A DNA stretch of 64,000 nucleotides from contig NQMI01000189.1 of the NCBI GenBank assembly GCA_002270565.1, forward strand, positions 1 to 64,000, written 5' to 3'. Source of the DNA: Stenocarpella maydis. Lineage: Eukaryota > Ascomycota > Sordariomycetes > Diaporthales > Diaporthaceae. Of the stretch, positions 1-14,399 are shown piece by piece (positions within the stretch are counted from its first letter, which is position 1; each line of letters opens with the position of its first letter). The notes beneath the pieces are model-generated. The model saw nothing but the letters and a program-made list of their open reading frames with translations, made no database searches and was not told the origin of the DNA. The position numbers and the translations under genes were made by a program.

Positions 1-2290
1 AAAAGAGATCGTGTATTAGAGGTAATCTATATTTTGTACCTATTATTATTAAATATTGTATTAATATACATAGCATAATAATCATAGTATACTGTGCAAA
101 GTTTATGAGATCTTCCCCCCAGGTAAAAGGAATATCTTTATATCTCTTCAGTCTTTATAGAATTAGCTTCATAATACTCGATTAATGTACCTCTGAACGA
201 TATAAGTAGTCAAAGATAATTAAATAAGTAACTATATTTTAGAACTAAGCTTACTATTATTCTATAAAGCTTATTATGTGTAGGCAGTGATTCTTATTAT
301 ACGTGGATGTGCAAAGGCATCTCTAAGTAAAGTTATGATATTTCTATAGCTATAGTAGATTGAAATCTCTAGTTGTATTTTATAAAACATAGAGTAGACA
401 ATAAGTTAAATTAAAGTTAATTCCTTAAGCTAATATGTAAATATAATCACTAAAAAGATTAAGTAAGGAAATTATATTATATTATAACTCCCTTGCGAAA
501 TATATAAGATATACGTTATTTCATTAAGGCCTAACCTATAGGGCTATTTCCTAAGTACTTATAATTTAAGCCTATTTATTATTAAAGATAAGGTAAGTTT
601 TAATATTATATCTTATATTATATTTAGTTATGAATGTTATTCAATAAAGTCTCAATAACTTATAATTATATTAAACTTTTATAGTGTTTAGTAGGTAACC
701 TATAGAGTTTATATCAGTATAAGTGCAAAAGTAATACTTAACTAAGTTTTAGTATATGAAGATACTATTCACAAAGGGGGTATGATTAGAAGCTATAAGG
801 CTATTCTTACTGAAGAATAACATACTGATTAAAACAAAGAACTAATTTTTATAAAAGGTGAAGCCTTTGATGTGTGTGCAGCGCTTGAAGGATCCTTTGT
901 TAAGCGGCTTATATGGCTTATAATTGAGCGTTGCGAGCTAGACCCTAACCCTGGCCTGGCGCATCCCGTTATCTTGTGCCTGCGGGGTTGCGTCGTGGCA
1001 GTTGGTCTTGATTACCCTGGGTCCTGGGGTGCCATCGTGTTGGTTCATAACAAAAGGGGCCCGCTCCGGGCCCGCCTTGGTGCCTAGTAAAGGCTTGGGC
1101 AAAGCCTAAGCCCCTTACAAAAAGGTAAATATAATATAATACTAAATAATTAAATTAAATAAAAAAATGTTATATAAATAATAATATTTTCATTTTCTAT
1201 AAAATATTAATCAAAATTAATTAATATATAGCTTTTAAGCTATTTATAATTAATATTATTAGTTTCTTTTAGGTACTTAAAGAAACTTCTCTTTTATAAA
1301 CTTAACTAAAGGTATTATATAAAAAGAGATACTTAACTTTTTCGTACTTATTTCTGAGAGATTTAATATAATATCTTTTTATATTTTGTTCAAAGTTATA
1401 CTTTTTTTCTTTATCTATTAAGAATTCTGCTCCTTTTAAAAACAAGAAATTTATTAATAAAAGTAAAGGCTATTTTATAAAAAAAGGCTAGCGTTAAGAA
1501 TATTAATCTTCTTAAGAATCTTTCTTTATTTCTTTAAAATCTTTTAATTAGAAGCTTTATACTTTTATATTATTATATAAAACATTTTTTACTTTGTTTA
1601 ATTACTTAGTTTAGTTAAAAATGTATTCTTTTAGATTTTATCTTTTATAGTTTAATTTATTAATAAATACTAATTTATTAACCAATAAATATTATTAAGT
1701 TTTTCATTCATTAAGATTAATATTTACATAATTATGTTTTTAATTTATATCTTAAGTATATTAAACTTATTAATAAGTAATATTATATAATTATAAAAAA
1801 TATTACTGCTAATTAAAGAAATAAAAAAATAATATTGTTAAATCTATAATATTACCTCTTACATTAATTTATTTAAGAGTTTTAATATTATTTAATGAAA
1901 CTATGTTATTAATAATAACGTATTAAGAGCATTAGTATAAATTACTATAGTCCAAGATTAAAACATATATTATAGTATAGTAGTTTATAATTTAGTATTA
2001 GTAAAATTGGTAATTAAATAATTGAAATTATTAAATAAATTTATTATAAACTAGTAATCTTAATTCAAAGTAATCATTATTATTTTAATTAAGAAGAGAA
2101 ATTTAAAGAATAAAAATAGTTTATAAGTTAATTTTAATTTAAACTAATTATTTTTATTCCTTAGGAGTTATTATTATTATTATTTCAATTAAAAAGAAAA
2201 ACTTAAATAATATTATTAGTTTATATTATTTAAAATATATTTAATAGGAGACCTATTATATATAAGATAAGGACTTAATAAAGTTTACTT
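1..2290. repeat. AT-rich RIP-type decayed block
   Basis: The stretch is extremely AT-rich, dense in TpA and stop codons on both strands, and holds no credible gene. A single GC-richer island lies at about 844-1110 and is described separately. Base composition changes abruptly to normal coding composition near 2290-2340. This is typical of an old, heavily RIP-mutated transposon block beside core genes. No recognisable protein domain remains. Confidence 0.8.
780..1052 (+). repeat. 3' part of a solo LTR related to the gypsy LTR
   Basis: The last ~150 bases match, with substitutions, the 3' end of the gypsy LTRs at 22167-22633 and 29994-30460. Shared blocks are the CCCTAACCCTGG stretch, GGGTTGC.TCGTGGCA, TCCTGGGGTGCCATCG and the terminus TTGGTTCATAACA. 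The 5' part is too decayed to delimit. Just downstream (about 1056-1078) is a GC-rich hairpin, GGGCCCG-CTC-CGGGCCC. An open frame across the island (872-1087) is a by-product of LTR sequence, not a gene. Confidence 0.55.
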
Positions 2291-2804
2291 GCTTATAACT
2301 TAACTCAGGCAAATGTGAATTGATCTACGGCCGAGAGTATGAGGTCAGTTCCACTTACCTTAAGTTAGCTATGTTTGCGATGATTTCTCGAGCACGTGTT
2401 ACTTTTCCCCTCTTTAGCTCGGCTGCGTCGAGGAAAAGCCGAAAGTAAACGATATCTTATCGCTTCCGCTAGCGGAGGATAATCCAGTCGTCATTCTACC
2501 ATAAAAGCCTAAACTGCCCCTCTTTCCACAGATCTTAACTTGGCCTCTTGTTTCTTGACATCTCATCTCGTTCATGCTACCATACCTACTAGGTTCTGCG
2601 ATACGCTGCGCCGCCCGCGAAAGACATCAAACCGCCTGGAAACAATAAAGTATCTCATCCAGTCGGCCATGGCGTGATGACTAAATTGGAAGTTCACTGA
2701 CATTGGCGATAGGCACACTCACTCACTGTTCGGTACCACCGTTCCTCAAGCCAAAGCCATGAGACCTTTCATTGGTCATGTCATCCAAGTCGATCAGTAT
2801 CCAG

Positions 2805-4245
<1,441 letters not shown>

Positions 4246-4653
4246 CCCCCACGCAAGCTCCCTGCGAGCTGGTCACCTCTGAAGTGGCACGGCACATCCA
4301 CCAGCTTGTCATTCATTCATTCTCATTCGGCAGGCCAATACCGGTAAAGTTCCTGTCAAAGATACGTCCACCAAAAACAAACAACTTTGTCAGACATCCC
4401 GCAGGTGCATATCCTGGCCATTGGGGGACTGTCAAGTTCCCATAGTTTGAAATAATACACTCGTTCAAAGGCCACGCACATCTGTGTACGCACGCGGCCA
4501 GTTCTCGTCCATGATGATGGCTGCTGGGACAAGAATGGCTTATATTGGGCGACCAGGAACTCGGCAGCGTTACATGCAGTGCATATAATGAGTATATTGC
4601 GGTCGGTAAATTTGTAGGATTTGTGTTGTCGAAATTATATCAGTACGCCATGA
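4246..4653. other. Convergent intergenic region THI4/UTP22
   Basis: This is the shared 3' flank of THI4 (+) and UTP22 (-). No gene or repeat was recognised. Short open frames here are antisense shadows or chance. Confidence 0.7.
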
Positions 4654-7600
4654 CTACTCCACCCGCTCGATTGCCTCAACGAGATCCCCCCCTATCCTGG
4701 CGACTTCAGCAAGAAGTGCATCCTGATTGACATCCACATCCTCGGCACTTGTACTAGCTTCCCCCTCGTTTTCGCCCACGGCAGGTTTGTATGAACAAGG
4801 CAGGTTGACCCTGAATACGCGCCGGTGGACCTGAGGATTCCAGATTGCAGCTATGACTGTGTCATCTGCCGCCCCATGGAAGAAGAGAAGTGGCCCAGAA
4901 TAGAAATTGTTCAACCGCTCAAGAAGGGTTCTTGCGGGGTGTGAGATTGCAGGCTGTACACTTCGCCCGGCCCGGCCATCCAAATTCTTGAATTGAGATT
5001 GTTTCAAGCCGTCGCCGGGGTCAGCAGTTCGTCTCACAGCTTTGCTGTCCAGACGAATCAGGACGTCATAATCCTTCAAAGAGGGCTGAAAGAGTGTTTT
5101 GGCTTCCAGCTCGACGCCCTGGTCCTTGACCAGCTTGCACGCTGCTCTGGCCAACGTGGTCATGCGCGTGGCAACAACTCCTGAAGGCATGGGACGCCCG
5201 TTGTGGATGGTATAGGCGGTTCCAGAGGTCTCGATGGAGGTGGCTACAACCAACGTTGTGTGACTCATGCTTGGATCGATCTTGCGCCAGGCTTCGAGCC
5301 TAGTAGCCACAGCCGACCTCTCAGAACCCACCAGCTCGCCGGTCGAGTCCAGAACGAGCGGTTCCACGCGCCAGTCCCACCTGGACAGGAATTGCAAAGT
5401 TCGCAGAAAACCCGTCATCGCGCTCGATGGGGCTTGCCATGGGTAAGGCTCGAGGAAAACACGCAACGCAAACAGCTCCACCAGTTCTTCCAGGAAGTGG
5501 CACGAGAGCTTGTGTGCGTTGAACCATTGTTTGGTGAGTCTGATGGTGGGGGACAAGGCAGGAAAGCGAGCACAGAGTATCGACATTGTCTGCGTGTGGC
5601 GGGGCAGATGTGTATATAGGCGCCTGAACGAGGCATGCAGCTGAGCGCCCTGGGTGCGCAAACGCTGGTCAAGACTTTTGTCCACGATTCGTCGCTCAAG
5701 CAAGCTCTCCTCGAGATCACTGTGCACCCTCAGACGGAACGAGGCAGCCCCTTCGTACGTTACGTCTAAGAATGCCAGGTTCTCTACTTCTGTTTCCGCC
5801 CCCTCTAGCCCGACGCGGCATGCCACTCCTGGCTTAGTCTCGGTCAGGAGCTCGCTAATCTTTGTGAGAAAGGCAACCTTTGTGCGCTGTATTGCGGCTA
5901 GATTGTCAGGCCACTTGCCCGATGCCTCGAAGTAAACCACGGCGTCCATTGGGGGCGCTGCAGCCTTCAAAGTGTTGGAGGAAGGCGGCCGGACAGACGC
6001 AGACCGCAATTCCGGCGCCGCCGCGGACATCTGTCTGATCTGGAGTGGGAGGTGGCCCAGCTCCCGTAGATCTGCCTCAAACAAGGCGAATGCGTCCCTA
6101 GCAGCTTGGAACGCGGGTGTGTCTGACGCCTTGATGGGAACGATTGCTGGGAAGCTGGCCCCAAAGAACTGAAGACAATCATCTTGTATGCCCAGGTGCA
6201 ATTTGAGCGCATACCGGGTAATCTCTTCCCAGAGGCCCAGTGGTGAAGCTTGCGTCCAGATCAAGCTTTCGAGGATACTTCCGTCCTTGAAGCGCCTTAG
6301 TTCGGACTTTTGACCCCAGAATTTGCGGAACTCCCTGGCTGCTTGTTTGTCCTCAACTGAGGGGCCTTGGTCGACCTGGCGTGCCATGTTGGCCGTGTTG
6401 AATAGTACTCCAACCAACAAAGCTGATGAACCCAGCGGAGGTGGGGATTTGAGGTCCCAGGCGGCTTCGTCTGCATTCTCAGCACCCCTTACGTGTATGA
6501 GCTGCACCCTGTCGCCCAATGCCCTCCCGAGTATTGCCACAACCTGGTCCGCAGGGCCGCCGGCAGCACTTCCATAATCGCCAGTGCTGAGCACATTCGT
6601 GCTTGTTGGCCGAGCAATCTGGACGAGAGCGTCGTAGATATGAAGAGGCAAATCGGCTTTGATAATAAAAGTTGGGTTGAACTGGTCAGCATCTTGATCA
6701 GCCAGGGATGTCTGCGTCCACTTGGCGTATTGCTGCAGCATGGATGCAGAGCAAGCACTCATCTTATACGCCAGGTTGAGCTGCCGAGTGGCATCAAGAA
6801 TGACCGGCCCGTGATCATTCAGGGCGCCCAGGCCGTCGTTGGAGGAGCCGAGGACAGGAGGCTTGCGACAAAGGTCAATAGTGGCGATGTACTGCACGAC
6901 GGCTTTGAAGATCTGGGTGGAGCTGAATGAGACAGACAGTGGCGCAACGCCCTTCCGACCTCCACTTTTGAGTAGCAGGGCAGTCAAGACGGACCATTCG
7001 AAATGGCCGAAACCGCCCCTGGAGAGCGAGCCCCCAAAGCCGCGCTGGAGTAGCCAGACCCGTCCTAGGATACAGGCTTCCGTGAAGGCCGGGCAAGCTT
7101 TCTCTGCCTGGCGGAGGAGCTTGAGGTAGGATGAGTAGCAGCCCTCTGCTTTCAGCGTAGAGTTGTAGAAAGGCGTCGGGGTCCTGGGGCGGTCGCCAGC
7201 CCGTTGAGCAGGACGAATGCAGCAGGCAGTGGGCACCAGCTTCCGGTTGGGACACCAACCCTGTGGGGCACACGGGATGATTCGTATCTTGTATCGGCCG
7301 CGCGAGTCCTGAGGGGTCAGGCTGAGAACAGGAAGCAGGCGGTTTCCGTTGCAGTGCTCGTAGACAAGCAAAATCGAGGAGCCAAGCCCGCGACGGAGAG
7401 AGGCGGCCAGGACGGCCAGGTAATATGCCCTCTTGTAGAAGTACCTGAGGTCAAGGTAGTCCTTGTCCTGCAGGATCTCCTTGGGCATCTCAACAATCAT
7501 GTCGATTTCATGGCTGCCTTGCGACTTGATCATTGTCCTGGAGACGTAGCTTCCGACAACATTGAACTGGGCGGGAGCTCCGAATGAGACCTTGTAGAGC

Positions 7601-7993
7601 GAGTCGTGGGGCGGCCCGGGGTCGGGAAATGGCACAGCTAGGCCATGTGACGTCTCGAGGCTCTTGGAGGCCTGGTGTATCTATAGAGAGAAGAGGCTGG
7701 TGAGTGGGCGGTAGGGGGGCAGGAGGGGCAAAGGCGCTCACAGGAGTAGGGTCATGAGACTTGGTAGCTTCTAGGGTGGACCTGATGCGGTGCAAGAGGC
7801 CGTCGGCACCGGCAAATGTCTTGTCGTAGTCCAGGCGAACCTCGCGCAGCAGCTCCTGTGTCTGCAGGCTGAAGGTGGTTGGTCGAGCAGTGCCAGCCTG
7901 GGCGGCGGCAACCAGGGCGACGTTGGCGTCAGCGACGAGATGGTGGGACTCGCGGTGGTCGACCTTTCGTCGTTTGGCGGGATTTGTGTCCAT
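4654..7993 (-). CDS. UTP22: U3 snoRNP / SSU processome protein Utp22 (Nrap family)
   Basis: A nucleolar protein of the UTP-C/Rrp7 module of the small-subunit processome, required for early 18S pre-rRNA processing. Two exons on the minus strand: 7993-7742 and 7680-4654 (TAG), joined by a 61-base intron (GTGAGC...TATAG), giving about 1092 residues. The N-terminus has a basic KRRK patch. The Nrap domain opens with SFGAPAQFNVVGSYVSRTM and HEIDMIVEMPKE, a degenerate nucleotidyltransferase fold. Later Nrap landmarks are GWCPNRKLVPTACCIRP, RGFGGSLSRGGFGHFEW, ELRRFKDGSILESLIW and the C-terminal YSGPLLFFHGAADDTVIAAIWNP. Length fits fungal Utp22. It is divergently transcribed from SKI3 across ~600 bases. 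Identification rests on whole-length resemblance. Confidence 0.92.
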
Positions 7994-8599
7994 GCTGGTA
8001 GTTAAGGACCGGGAACGTCTGGCCGTAGTCGCTCGCCCAGACAGACAGACAGACGAATTTTAAGAGCCCCGGCGCTGAAAGGCGAAGAACTGTTTTCGGG
8101 GGATGGCTTGGAAATTTATTCCTTATCGATTAGATTAGATGAACAGCTAGCGAGGCACCTCCGGGGTACCTAGCTACACCATATAGATACCTAGGTACTA
8201 TAGGTATGGAGGTTGTAGCCCTTCAACCATGTACACCCGTCACAGTACGCACCCCTGCAACTGAGCAACCACCCACAGGCGTCAGTGTGGGCTCAACGTC
8301 ATTGTGCTCCCTACGCGCGGCAGCATGGTGGAGCGTGTAGGACACAATATACCACCTATGCTCGTGCCATGTGGCTGGCATGACAAGCAGCGACCGACCG
8401 ACCGACCGACTCTTTAAACATTCTAATTCGATTAGTTTTGTGACACTGTCGTCCGGGACCTTTGTGATCCCCACGGCACCAGGTGACGCGGGTGAACTGG
8501 ATCTCGAGATTATGATTACCGAATCCTGCTGCACTCACTGCCCACACTGCTGCCACCGCGAGACGTCAACGCAACCCCCCTTTTGACCAACCTCTGGCC
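7994..8599. promoter_or_regulatory. Divergent promoter region UTP22/SKI3
   Basis: This ~600-base region separates two divergent start codons. It has an ACAG tetranucleotide run near 8039-8054, a GACC run of about five units at 8391-8410, and clustered CCTAGG/GGTACC-type palindromes at 8165-8210 (GGTACCTAGCTA, TACCTAGGTACTATAGGTA). No canonical TATA box stands out. Both genes act in RNA metabolism, so co-expression is plausible but not shown. Confidence 0.6.
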
Positions 8600-11500
8600 A
8601 TGTTGTCTTCCAAGGCGGCTCTCAAGGCCATTGCCGATGCCGTCAAGCAGCAAAAATACGACGATGCCCTCCAACAGGCTCGCGATTTCACACAGAGGGA
8701 GCCTAGAAACTACCAAGCGTAAGTGCGCGCACCACTCCCCACTCCACTCTCACTTGCACATCTTACTCACACTCCCTGACGACGCCCCAGTCTCGTCTTG
8801 CTAGCCCTCGCGCTGGACAAGACCAACCGGCTGGATGAGGCTGAGGCAACCTACAACGCCGCCACGAGGCTGAAGCCCAACGATGCTCAGGCCTGGCAGG
8901 GTCTGATCAAGCTCTACGAAAGGCAGGGCTCAAAGAAGCTGGGCCCATTCCAGACCGCCACCATCCGCCTGGCCCAGATCTTCCAGGACTCTGACCAAAC
9001 CTACAAGTGCCACAAGACCGTTGACGACTTCATCGCCTTTGCTCGCGCTCAGGGCACGACTCAACAGCAAGTCGATGCCCTGGGACTCAATCTCCCCGAC
9101 AGCCCCATCTACTCGGCTTTCGAGGGCCGCACCCGCCCCGCCGAGACGTACGAGACCATTTCCAAGCTCCTGGAGGCAGACGAGAAGAAGCAGATCAATA
9201 CCCTGATCGGCGAGCGGAGGACCCGGCTCGGCGCAAAGGTCAGCGAAGTCGCCATCGAGGTCAAGCGCGAGGTTCTCGGCCGCAGCCGCCTGGGCCACAT
9301 CTACCGCGAGCTCATCAATTGGTCCAACGACGATGAGGTCCGCCGTCATTATGAAGAGAAGCTGCTGCAACACTGCCATGACCGTCTCGTCTCTTTCCCT
9401 CACGGCCAGGAAAAGTCAGAGGAGCTGCAGGTCGTCCTCAGGTTGGCCAATGACATGGTCATAATCAAGCATCCACACAGGCTCGCCTGGGAGATAGCCA
9501 TTGACTGGAAGGATGCCAAGGAGACCAGAGCCTGGGACCCCACCGTCCTCCGTGACTACTGCACCCTTTTCCCTGACAGCGACCTGTGCAGGGCCATCAC
9601 GGCCTACCTCAGCAGCGACATCTCGCCATTCCCAAGGCTCGAGCCGCATATCGAGGCTCCTGACGATGGTGGGCATTCCGGTGATGAGAGCGAGGATGAC
9701 GACGACGGCGGCGCGCCTACAACTGTCGTCCCATTGACTGACCAGGATCGTCTGCTCATGATGTCAGAAGCGATTCTGACAACCAAGTCTCTCTTCGCCC
9801 ATCGTTTGGTTGCTGAATACTACGAATCACTACAGGAGCACGAGAGCAATGTTGAGTTGACGCGGAAAGCTCTGCGTCTAGTAAGAGACGAACGGGAAAG
9901 GACAGGCATGGCGTTTCAGGACACCAATGACATGTTCAAGTTGCACCTCGCCACGGCTCTCGTCTTTTACCAATCTCCCCGCCACCATGCAGAAGCGAAG
10001 GCTTTGTTTGATGATGTTCTGAGCCGGGACCCGGTTTCAACGCCCGCCTTGATCGGCGTGGGGTTAATCTTTGAAGAAGAGGAAGAATATAGCGAAGCCG
10101 TTGACTTCCTGGACCGAGCCCTGCAGAGAGATCCCGAAAATCTCCGCGTCAAATCCGAGGCAGCCTGGGTCAAAGCTCTCAGGGGCGATTACTCGACCAG
10201 CGCAGCGGAACTTGAGAAATGCATACCCTTGATTGCGGCCAAGGGGGATGCTGCCCATGATCTCTTGGCGCAGACGTTGCACCGGCTAGGGAGCTGCGTA
10301 TGGGAATTGGAACCTTCAAAGGCCGCTAGGAAAGATCGCGGGTCTGGCAGCGCTTATTCGTGTTTCCTGAAATCCCTGAAGAGCAATCTGAATTTCGCAC
10401 CGGCGTACACTAGCCTGGGTGTGTACTATGCCGACTACGCCAAGGACAAGAAGAGGGCCAGGAAATGCTTCCAGAAGGCAGTTGAGCTGTCCCCATCAGA
10501 GATCGTCTCGGCAGAGAGGCTCGCGCGCTCCTTCGCAGATGAGGCTGATTGGGATCGAGTTGAACTTGTTGCTCAGCGGATTGTGGACTCGGGCAAAGTC
10601 AAGCCGCCCCCGGGATCCAAGCGTAAAGGCATCAGCTGGCCTTTTGCCGCCCTTGGTGTTGCAGAGTTACACAAGCAAGACTTCCACAAAGCCATTGTGT
10701 CCTTTCAAGCCGCATTACGGATTTCTCCTGAGGACTATCATTCCTGGGTGGGCCTCGGGGAAAGCTACTACAGCTCCGGCCGCTATGTCTCGGCCACCAA
10801 GGCCATCCAGAATGCACAGAGGTTAGAGGAAACATCGAACGATCCCGGCTCTGGGGAGACCTGGTTTGCCAAGTTCATGCTTGCTAACATCAAGCGCCAG
10901 CTTGGTGCTTTCGACGAGTCTATCGAGTTGTACCAGGACGTCATGCTACACAGGCCGAGTGAGGAGGGCGTGGCTGTTGCCCTGATGCAGACATTTACTG
11001 ACAACGCGGTGGACTGCCTTGGAAAGGGTCTCTTTGGCAAATCGGTTACCATGGCCCAGAGTGCCCTGGAACTCGCCACCAAGGCTCCGGAGGGCATCAA
11101 AGACACATTCAACTTCTGGAAGACCGTGGCTGACTCCTGTTCGATCTTTACCAGCGTCCAGGGACATGTCCAAGAACTCCCCGCCGAGATCATCCGGGAT
11201 CTGCTGGGGAAGGATGATGAAAGTCCGGAACTCGAAATCCTGAAAGACATTGACGGGGTCGGAACCGGTGTCGTCTTTGCTGAAGGCACTTTCCCTGATG
11301 ATGAGAAACTGGGCGTCGACCTCACACGTGCTCTCCACGCTACTATCCTTGCCCATAAGCGTGCCATTCACGCTTCAGCCCACGACACGCACGCACAAAG
11401 TGTGGCCTACTACAATCTCGGCTGGGCAGAGCAACGGGCGCACGTCAATCTCCCAGGGGATTTCAAGCGGAGGTCGAGCAGGTACTTGAAAGCCGCCATG

Positions 11501-12952
11501 AAATGCTTCAAACGGGCCATAGAACTGGAGGCTGGCAATCCGGAGTTCTGGAACGCACTTGGCGTGGTGACAAGCCAAGTCAACGCGGCTGTATCGCAGC
11601 ATGCCTTTGTTCGCAGCTTGTACTTGAATGAGCGAAACGTTCAGGCATGGACAAATTTGGGTACTCTTGGGCTGCTGCAGTACGACCTGGAGCTGGCCAA
11701 CGAGGCATTCACCAGGGCCCAATCCACCGATCCCGACTACGCCCATGCATGGCTCGGCCAAGGCCTCGTTGCCTTGACCTATGGGGATGTCAGGGAAGCG
11801 CGCAGCCTATTTTCCCATGCCGTGGAAATTGCCGAGGCCTCCTCGTCTATTTCAAGGCAGCAATTCTCTACATCAGTATTTGACCAGACCTTGGCAAGTA
11901 CGGGGGATATGAGCATGACATTTCTGATCCAGGCCATCTTCGCACTGGACCAGGTTCGGGGGCTGCGGCCACAGGATCATTCTCTGGGCCATCTTCGCGC
12001 CCTGCTCCAGGAGCGGACTCACGAGCACCGTTCGTCGGCAAAGGTCCTAGAAGAGACGTGCTCGGTGCTTGAAGCGGACTACGAGGTGACCGAGTCTGCA
12101 CAGTCCCTCAAGAGATTTGCACTTGCAAAAACAGATCTTGCCAGGGCTTACCTTGCTATCGGTTCTTACGAGCAGGCTGTTGACTGCGGCGAGATTGCGC
12201 TGCAGCTGAGCAGTGACGAGTCGGACAACGAGCTGACTGCAGAAGAGAGGAAGAGGGCGAGGCTTTCAGCACACCTGACGGTGGGGCTGGCCTATTACCG
12301 CCAAAACAACCTAACCGATGCCGTTGCGTACTTTGATTCTGCCCTGCAGGAATCGGACAACAATCCCGATGCTGTCTGCCTACTCGCCCAGGTATTGTGG
12401 GCTACGGGGGCAGAGCCTGCCCGGCAGAAGGCCCGCAGCTCGCTGTTTGATGTCATTGGCGACAGACCCGACCATGTTCAGTCGGTCGTCCTGTTGGGCA
12501 TTGTGGCGATCCTAGACGAGGATGAGGAGAGCCTTGATGCGGTGCGCATTGAGCTGGAGAGACTTCGGACAAGCGAGAACACCACATCAGCGGAGCAGTT
12601 CGACATTGGGGCGGTTCTACAAGCGGCTGCAGCAGTGGGGGACGCGGAGGCGGGCAAGGGCACAGTTGCGGGAGCGAAGCAGGGGCTACTGGCCCAAGCC
12701 CAGACGGACATACTCTTGTACCCTCAGCTTCCACACGGCTGGTCGAGTCTTGGGGACCTGACAGACGGTGGTGCGGAGTTTCCAAGGGAAATGGCGGTCC
12801 GTGTGGCATCCATGGGCGGATTTGGCGCAGAGGATCTGGCCAAGACGTACGGCTCAACTAGGAAAGCCATCAACTCGCAGGTTTCGATTGTGCTGGCACC
12901 ATGGTTGTACGAGGGCTGGCAAGATCTTGTCGGTGTCCTGCGCAAGCAGTAG
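8600..12952 (+). CDS. SKI3: Superkiller protein Ski3 (SKI complex TPR scaffold)
   Basis: Scaffold of the cytosolic SKI complex (Ski2-Ski3-Ski8), which feeds mRNA to the exosome for 3'-5' decay and no-go/non-stop surveillance. Two exons: 8600-8718 and 8791-12952 (TAG), giving 1426 residues, near the 1432 of yeast Ski3. The 72-base intron (GTAAGT, CTGAC branch, CCCCAG) restores QA|LVLLALALDKTNRLDEAE. The whole protein is arrayed tetratricopeptide repeats: N-terminal AIADAVKQQKYDDALQQARD, then copies such as AEATYNAATRLKPNDAQAWQ and ALGVAELHKQDFHKAIVSFQ, and YYNLGWAEQ farther on. An acidic loop (DESEDDDDGG, about residues 300-310) interrupts the N-terminal array. The gene is intact. Confidence 0.94.
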
Positions 12953-13295
12953 GGTACTCCGTACAGACAGCCATGTTCCTCAACTAGCACACCGAGTTGA
13001 AAGAAACAAACATCTACATTTGAATGCTGTGGCGCGTCCCCATCAACCGTGGATGGCAGCACCATGGCGCTTGATATTGGTTTGCAAATCCATCGAATCA
13101 GTCTTGATGGACCGGTGCTACCGTTTCCCTCAGCCGGGTGAGCCGAGTGCTCAACCAAGCCTTGTGCCTTGGATTATGTTAGTTGAGTCTCGTGTATTTT
13201 CTGCAATAAGGAGGTGGGCGGGGGGGGGCATGGGTAGAAAGTCTTGTCTATGCTCTCGGGTTGCAGGGCGGTTGAATGTTTCTAGATGGGAGTGC
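12953..13295. other. Convergent intergenic region SKI3/RMI1
   Basis: This is the shared 3' flank of SKI3 (+) and RMI1 (-), 343 bases. It contains a run of nine G near 13219-13227. No gene is seen. Confidence 0.65.
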
Positions 13296-14132
13296 TCACC
13301 ACGCATCGATCTTTCCACCCAAGACATGGCAAGTCGTGGGCTCCAGTAGAACGGTTCCTCTAGCAATAACAGTACCCCTCCTGAGCAGGATCTTCTCTCC
13401 GATGTTGACTGTCCCGATGGCTATGGTGGGGATACGTGTTAGCTCGATACCGTATACCCTTTGGCCCTTGCAGTCCTCTAGGACCAGGCGGTGGGTGGCC
13501 TTGCTGGAGGCGGCCGTTGGGGGGCCAGACCGGGCTGCGCTGCTAGTAGACCCAGTTACTCGTAGCTCTGGTCCGTCGCCAGTTCCGGTCTGAGCTTCCT
13601 GGGCGTCAGAGCCGTTGGTAGGAAGCCGAATGACCTCGCGGCCGCGGGTCTGCTCGCCCCTCTCGATGGCCTCGAGTTCCTCGATCTGCTCCCACCTGCT
13701 CTTGGACAGGTCCTCGATGTCGCGGAGCTGCACGAAGACATGGTGGCTCAGCCGGGTCTCCTTGACGGCTGGGTTGGTGAGTCCGCCCGGCAGGGATATG
13801 TCTGGGACCGATCCTGGGTCCAGCAGACCAGCAGTGGTGAGATCAGAAGCCAGCATGCGTGTCTTGGCCGTCATGACCAGCGAGGGGAGGGGAGGAGGGG
13901 GGTCGCGGGCAGAGATGAGAGCCTGCAGCCATGGCTGGGAGGGCGGTGGAAGGTCAAGCCTCTGCAGCTGGGTGTTGATCTGGGCTGACAGATTCATGAC
14001 GAGGAGTGAGCGCAGGTCTGCATAGTACTCTGGAGGCAAAGCTAGACAGACGCGTTGTTTGCGGAGTGGCCCTTTGGCAGCAGTATGCCTGTCAACAGAC
14101 CACACACGCTCCCTTGGACTGCCCATAGCCAC
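13296..14132 (-). CDS. RMI1: RecQ-mediated genome instability protein 1 (Rmi1)
   Basis: Partner of Top3 and the Sgs1/BLM-type RecQ helicase, which together dissolve double Holliday junctions and suppress crossovers. It is a single-exon frame of 278 residues. The C-terminal OB fold carries the most recognisable family text: THRLVLEDCKGQRVYGIEL, then IPTIAIGTVNIGEKILLRRG and VLLEPTTCHVLGGKIDAW at the very end. An Rmi1 N-terminal helical region and SRWEQIEELEAIERGE precede a Ser/Thr/Gly-rich linker. It ends 343 bases from SKI3. The 5' flank runs into an AT-rich transposon block. An additional upstream exon was not seen. Confidence 0.87.
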   Translation of the reverse strand: MAMGSPRERVWSVDRHTAAKGPLRKQRVCLALPPEYYADLRSLLVMNLSAQINTQLQRLDLPPPSQPWLQALISARDPPPPLPSLVMTAKTRMLASDLTTAGLLDPGSVPDISLPGGLTNPAVKETRLSHHVFVQLRDIEDLSKSRWEQIEELEAIERGEQTRGREVIRLPTNGSDAQEAQTGTGDGPELRVTGSTSSAARSGPPTAASSKATHRLVLEDCKGQRVYGIELTRIPTIAIGTVNIGEKILLRRGTVIARGTVLLEPTTCHVLGGKIDAW

Positions 14133-14399
14133 GCCCCGCTGTCAATTTTCTCAGCCTGTCACCCGGGTGCCGAACGGCGGAGTGGCAGACAGTTGAAAAG
14201 AGAGGTGTCCGAGATGTAGTTGATAATTGTCTGGATGAGCCTACCTAGGTACTTAAGCATTTAGGTGAGGATTTTGGAGCCCCACACTAGGTACCATAAG
14301 GCAGGAGTACTGTACGTAGATGCCTAGGTCCAAGGTGCTAGTTATCTCAAAATTCAGATGTCCTCGGCTAGGCCTGCGGCTTAGCCCTTCCATATATGC

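Noticed and set aside
872..1087. 71-codon open frame in a GC-rich island
   Set aside because: It lies across the 3' end of a solo LTR relative and a GC hairpin, with no domain.
12453..13158. Minus-strand frames of 134 and 144 codons over the SKI3 end
   Set aside because: Shadows of SKI3 and its 3' flank.
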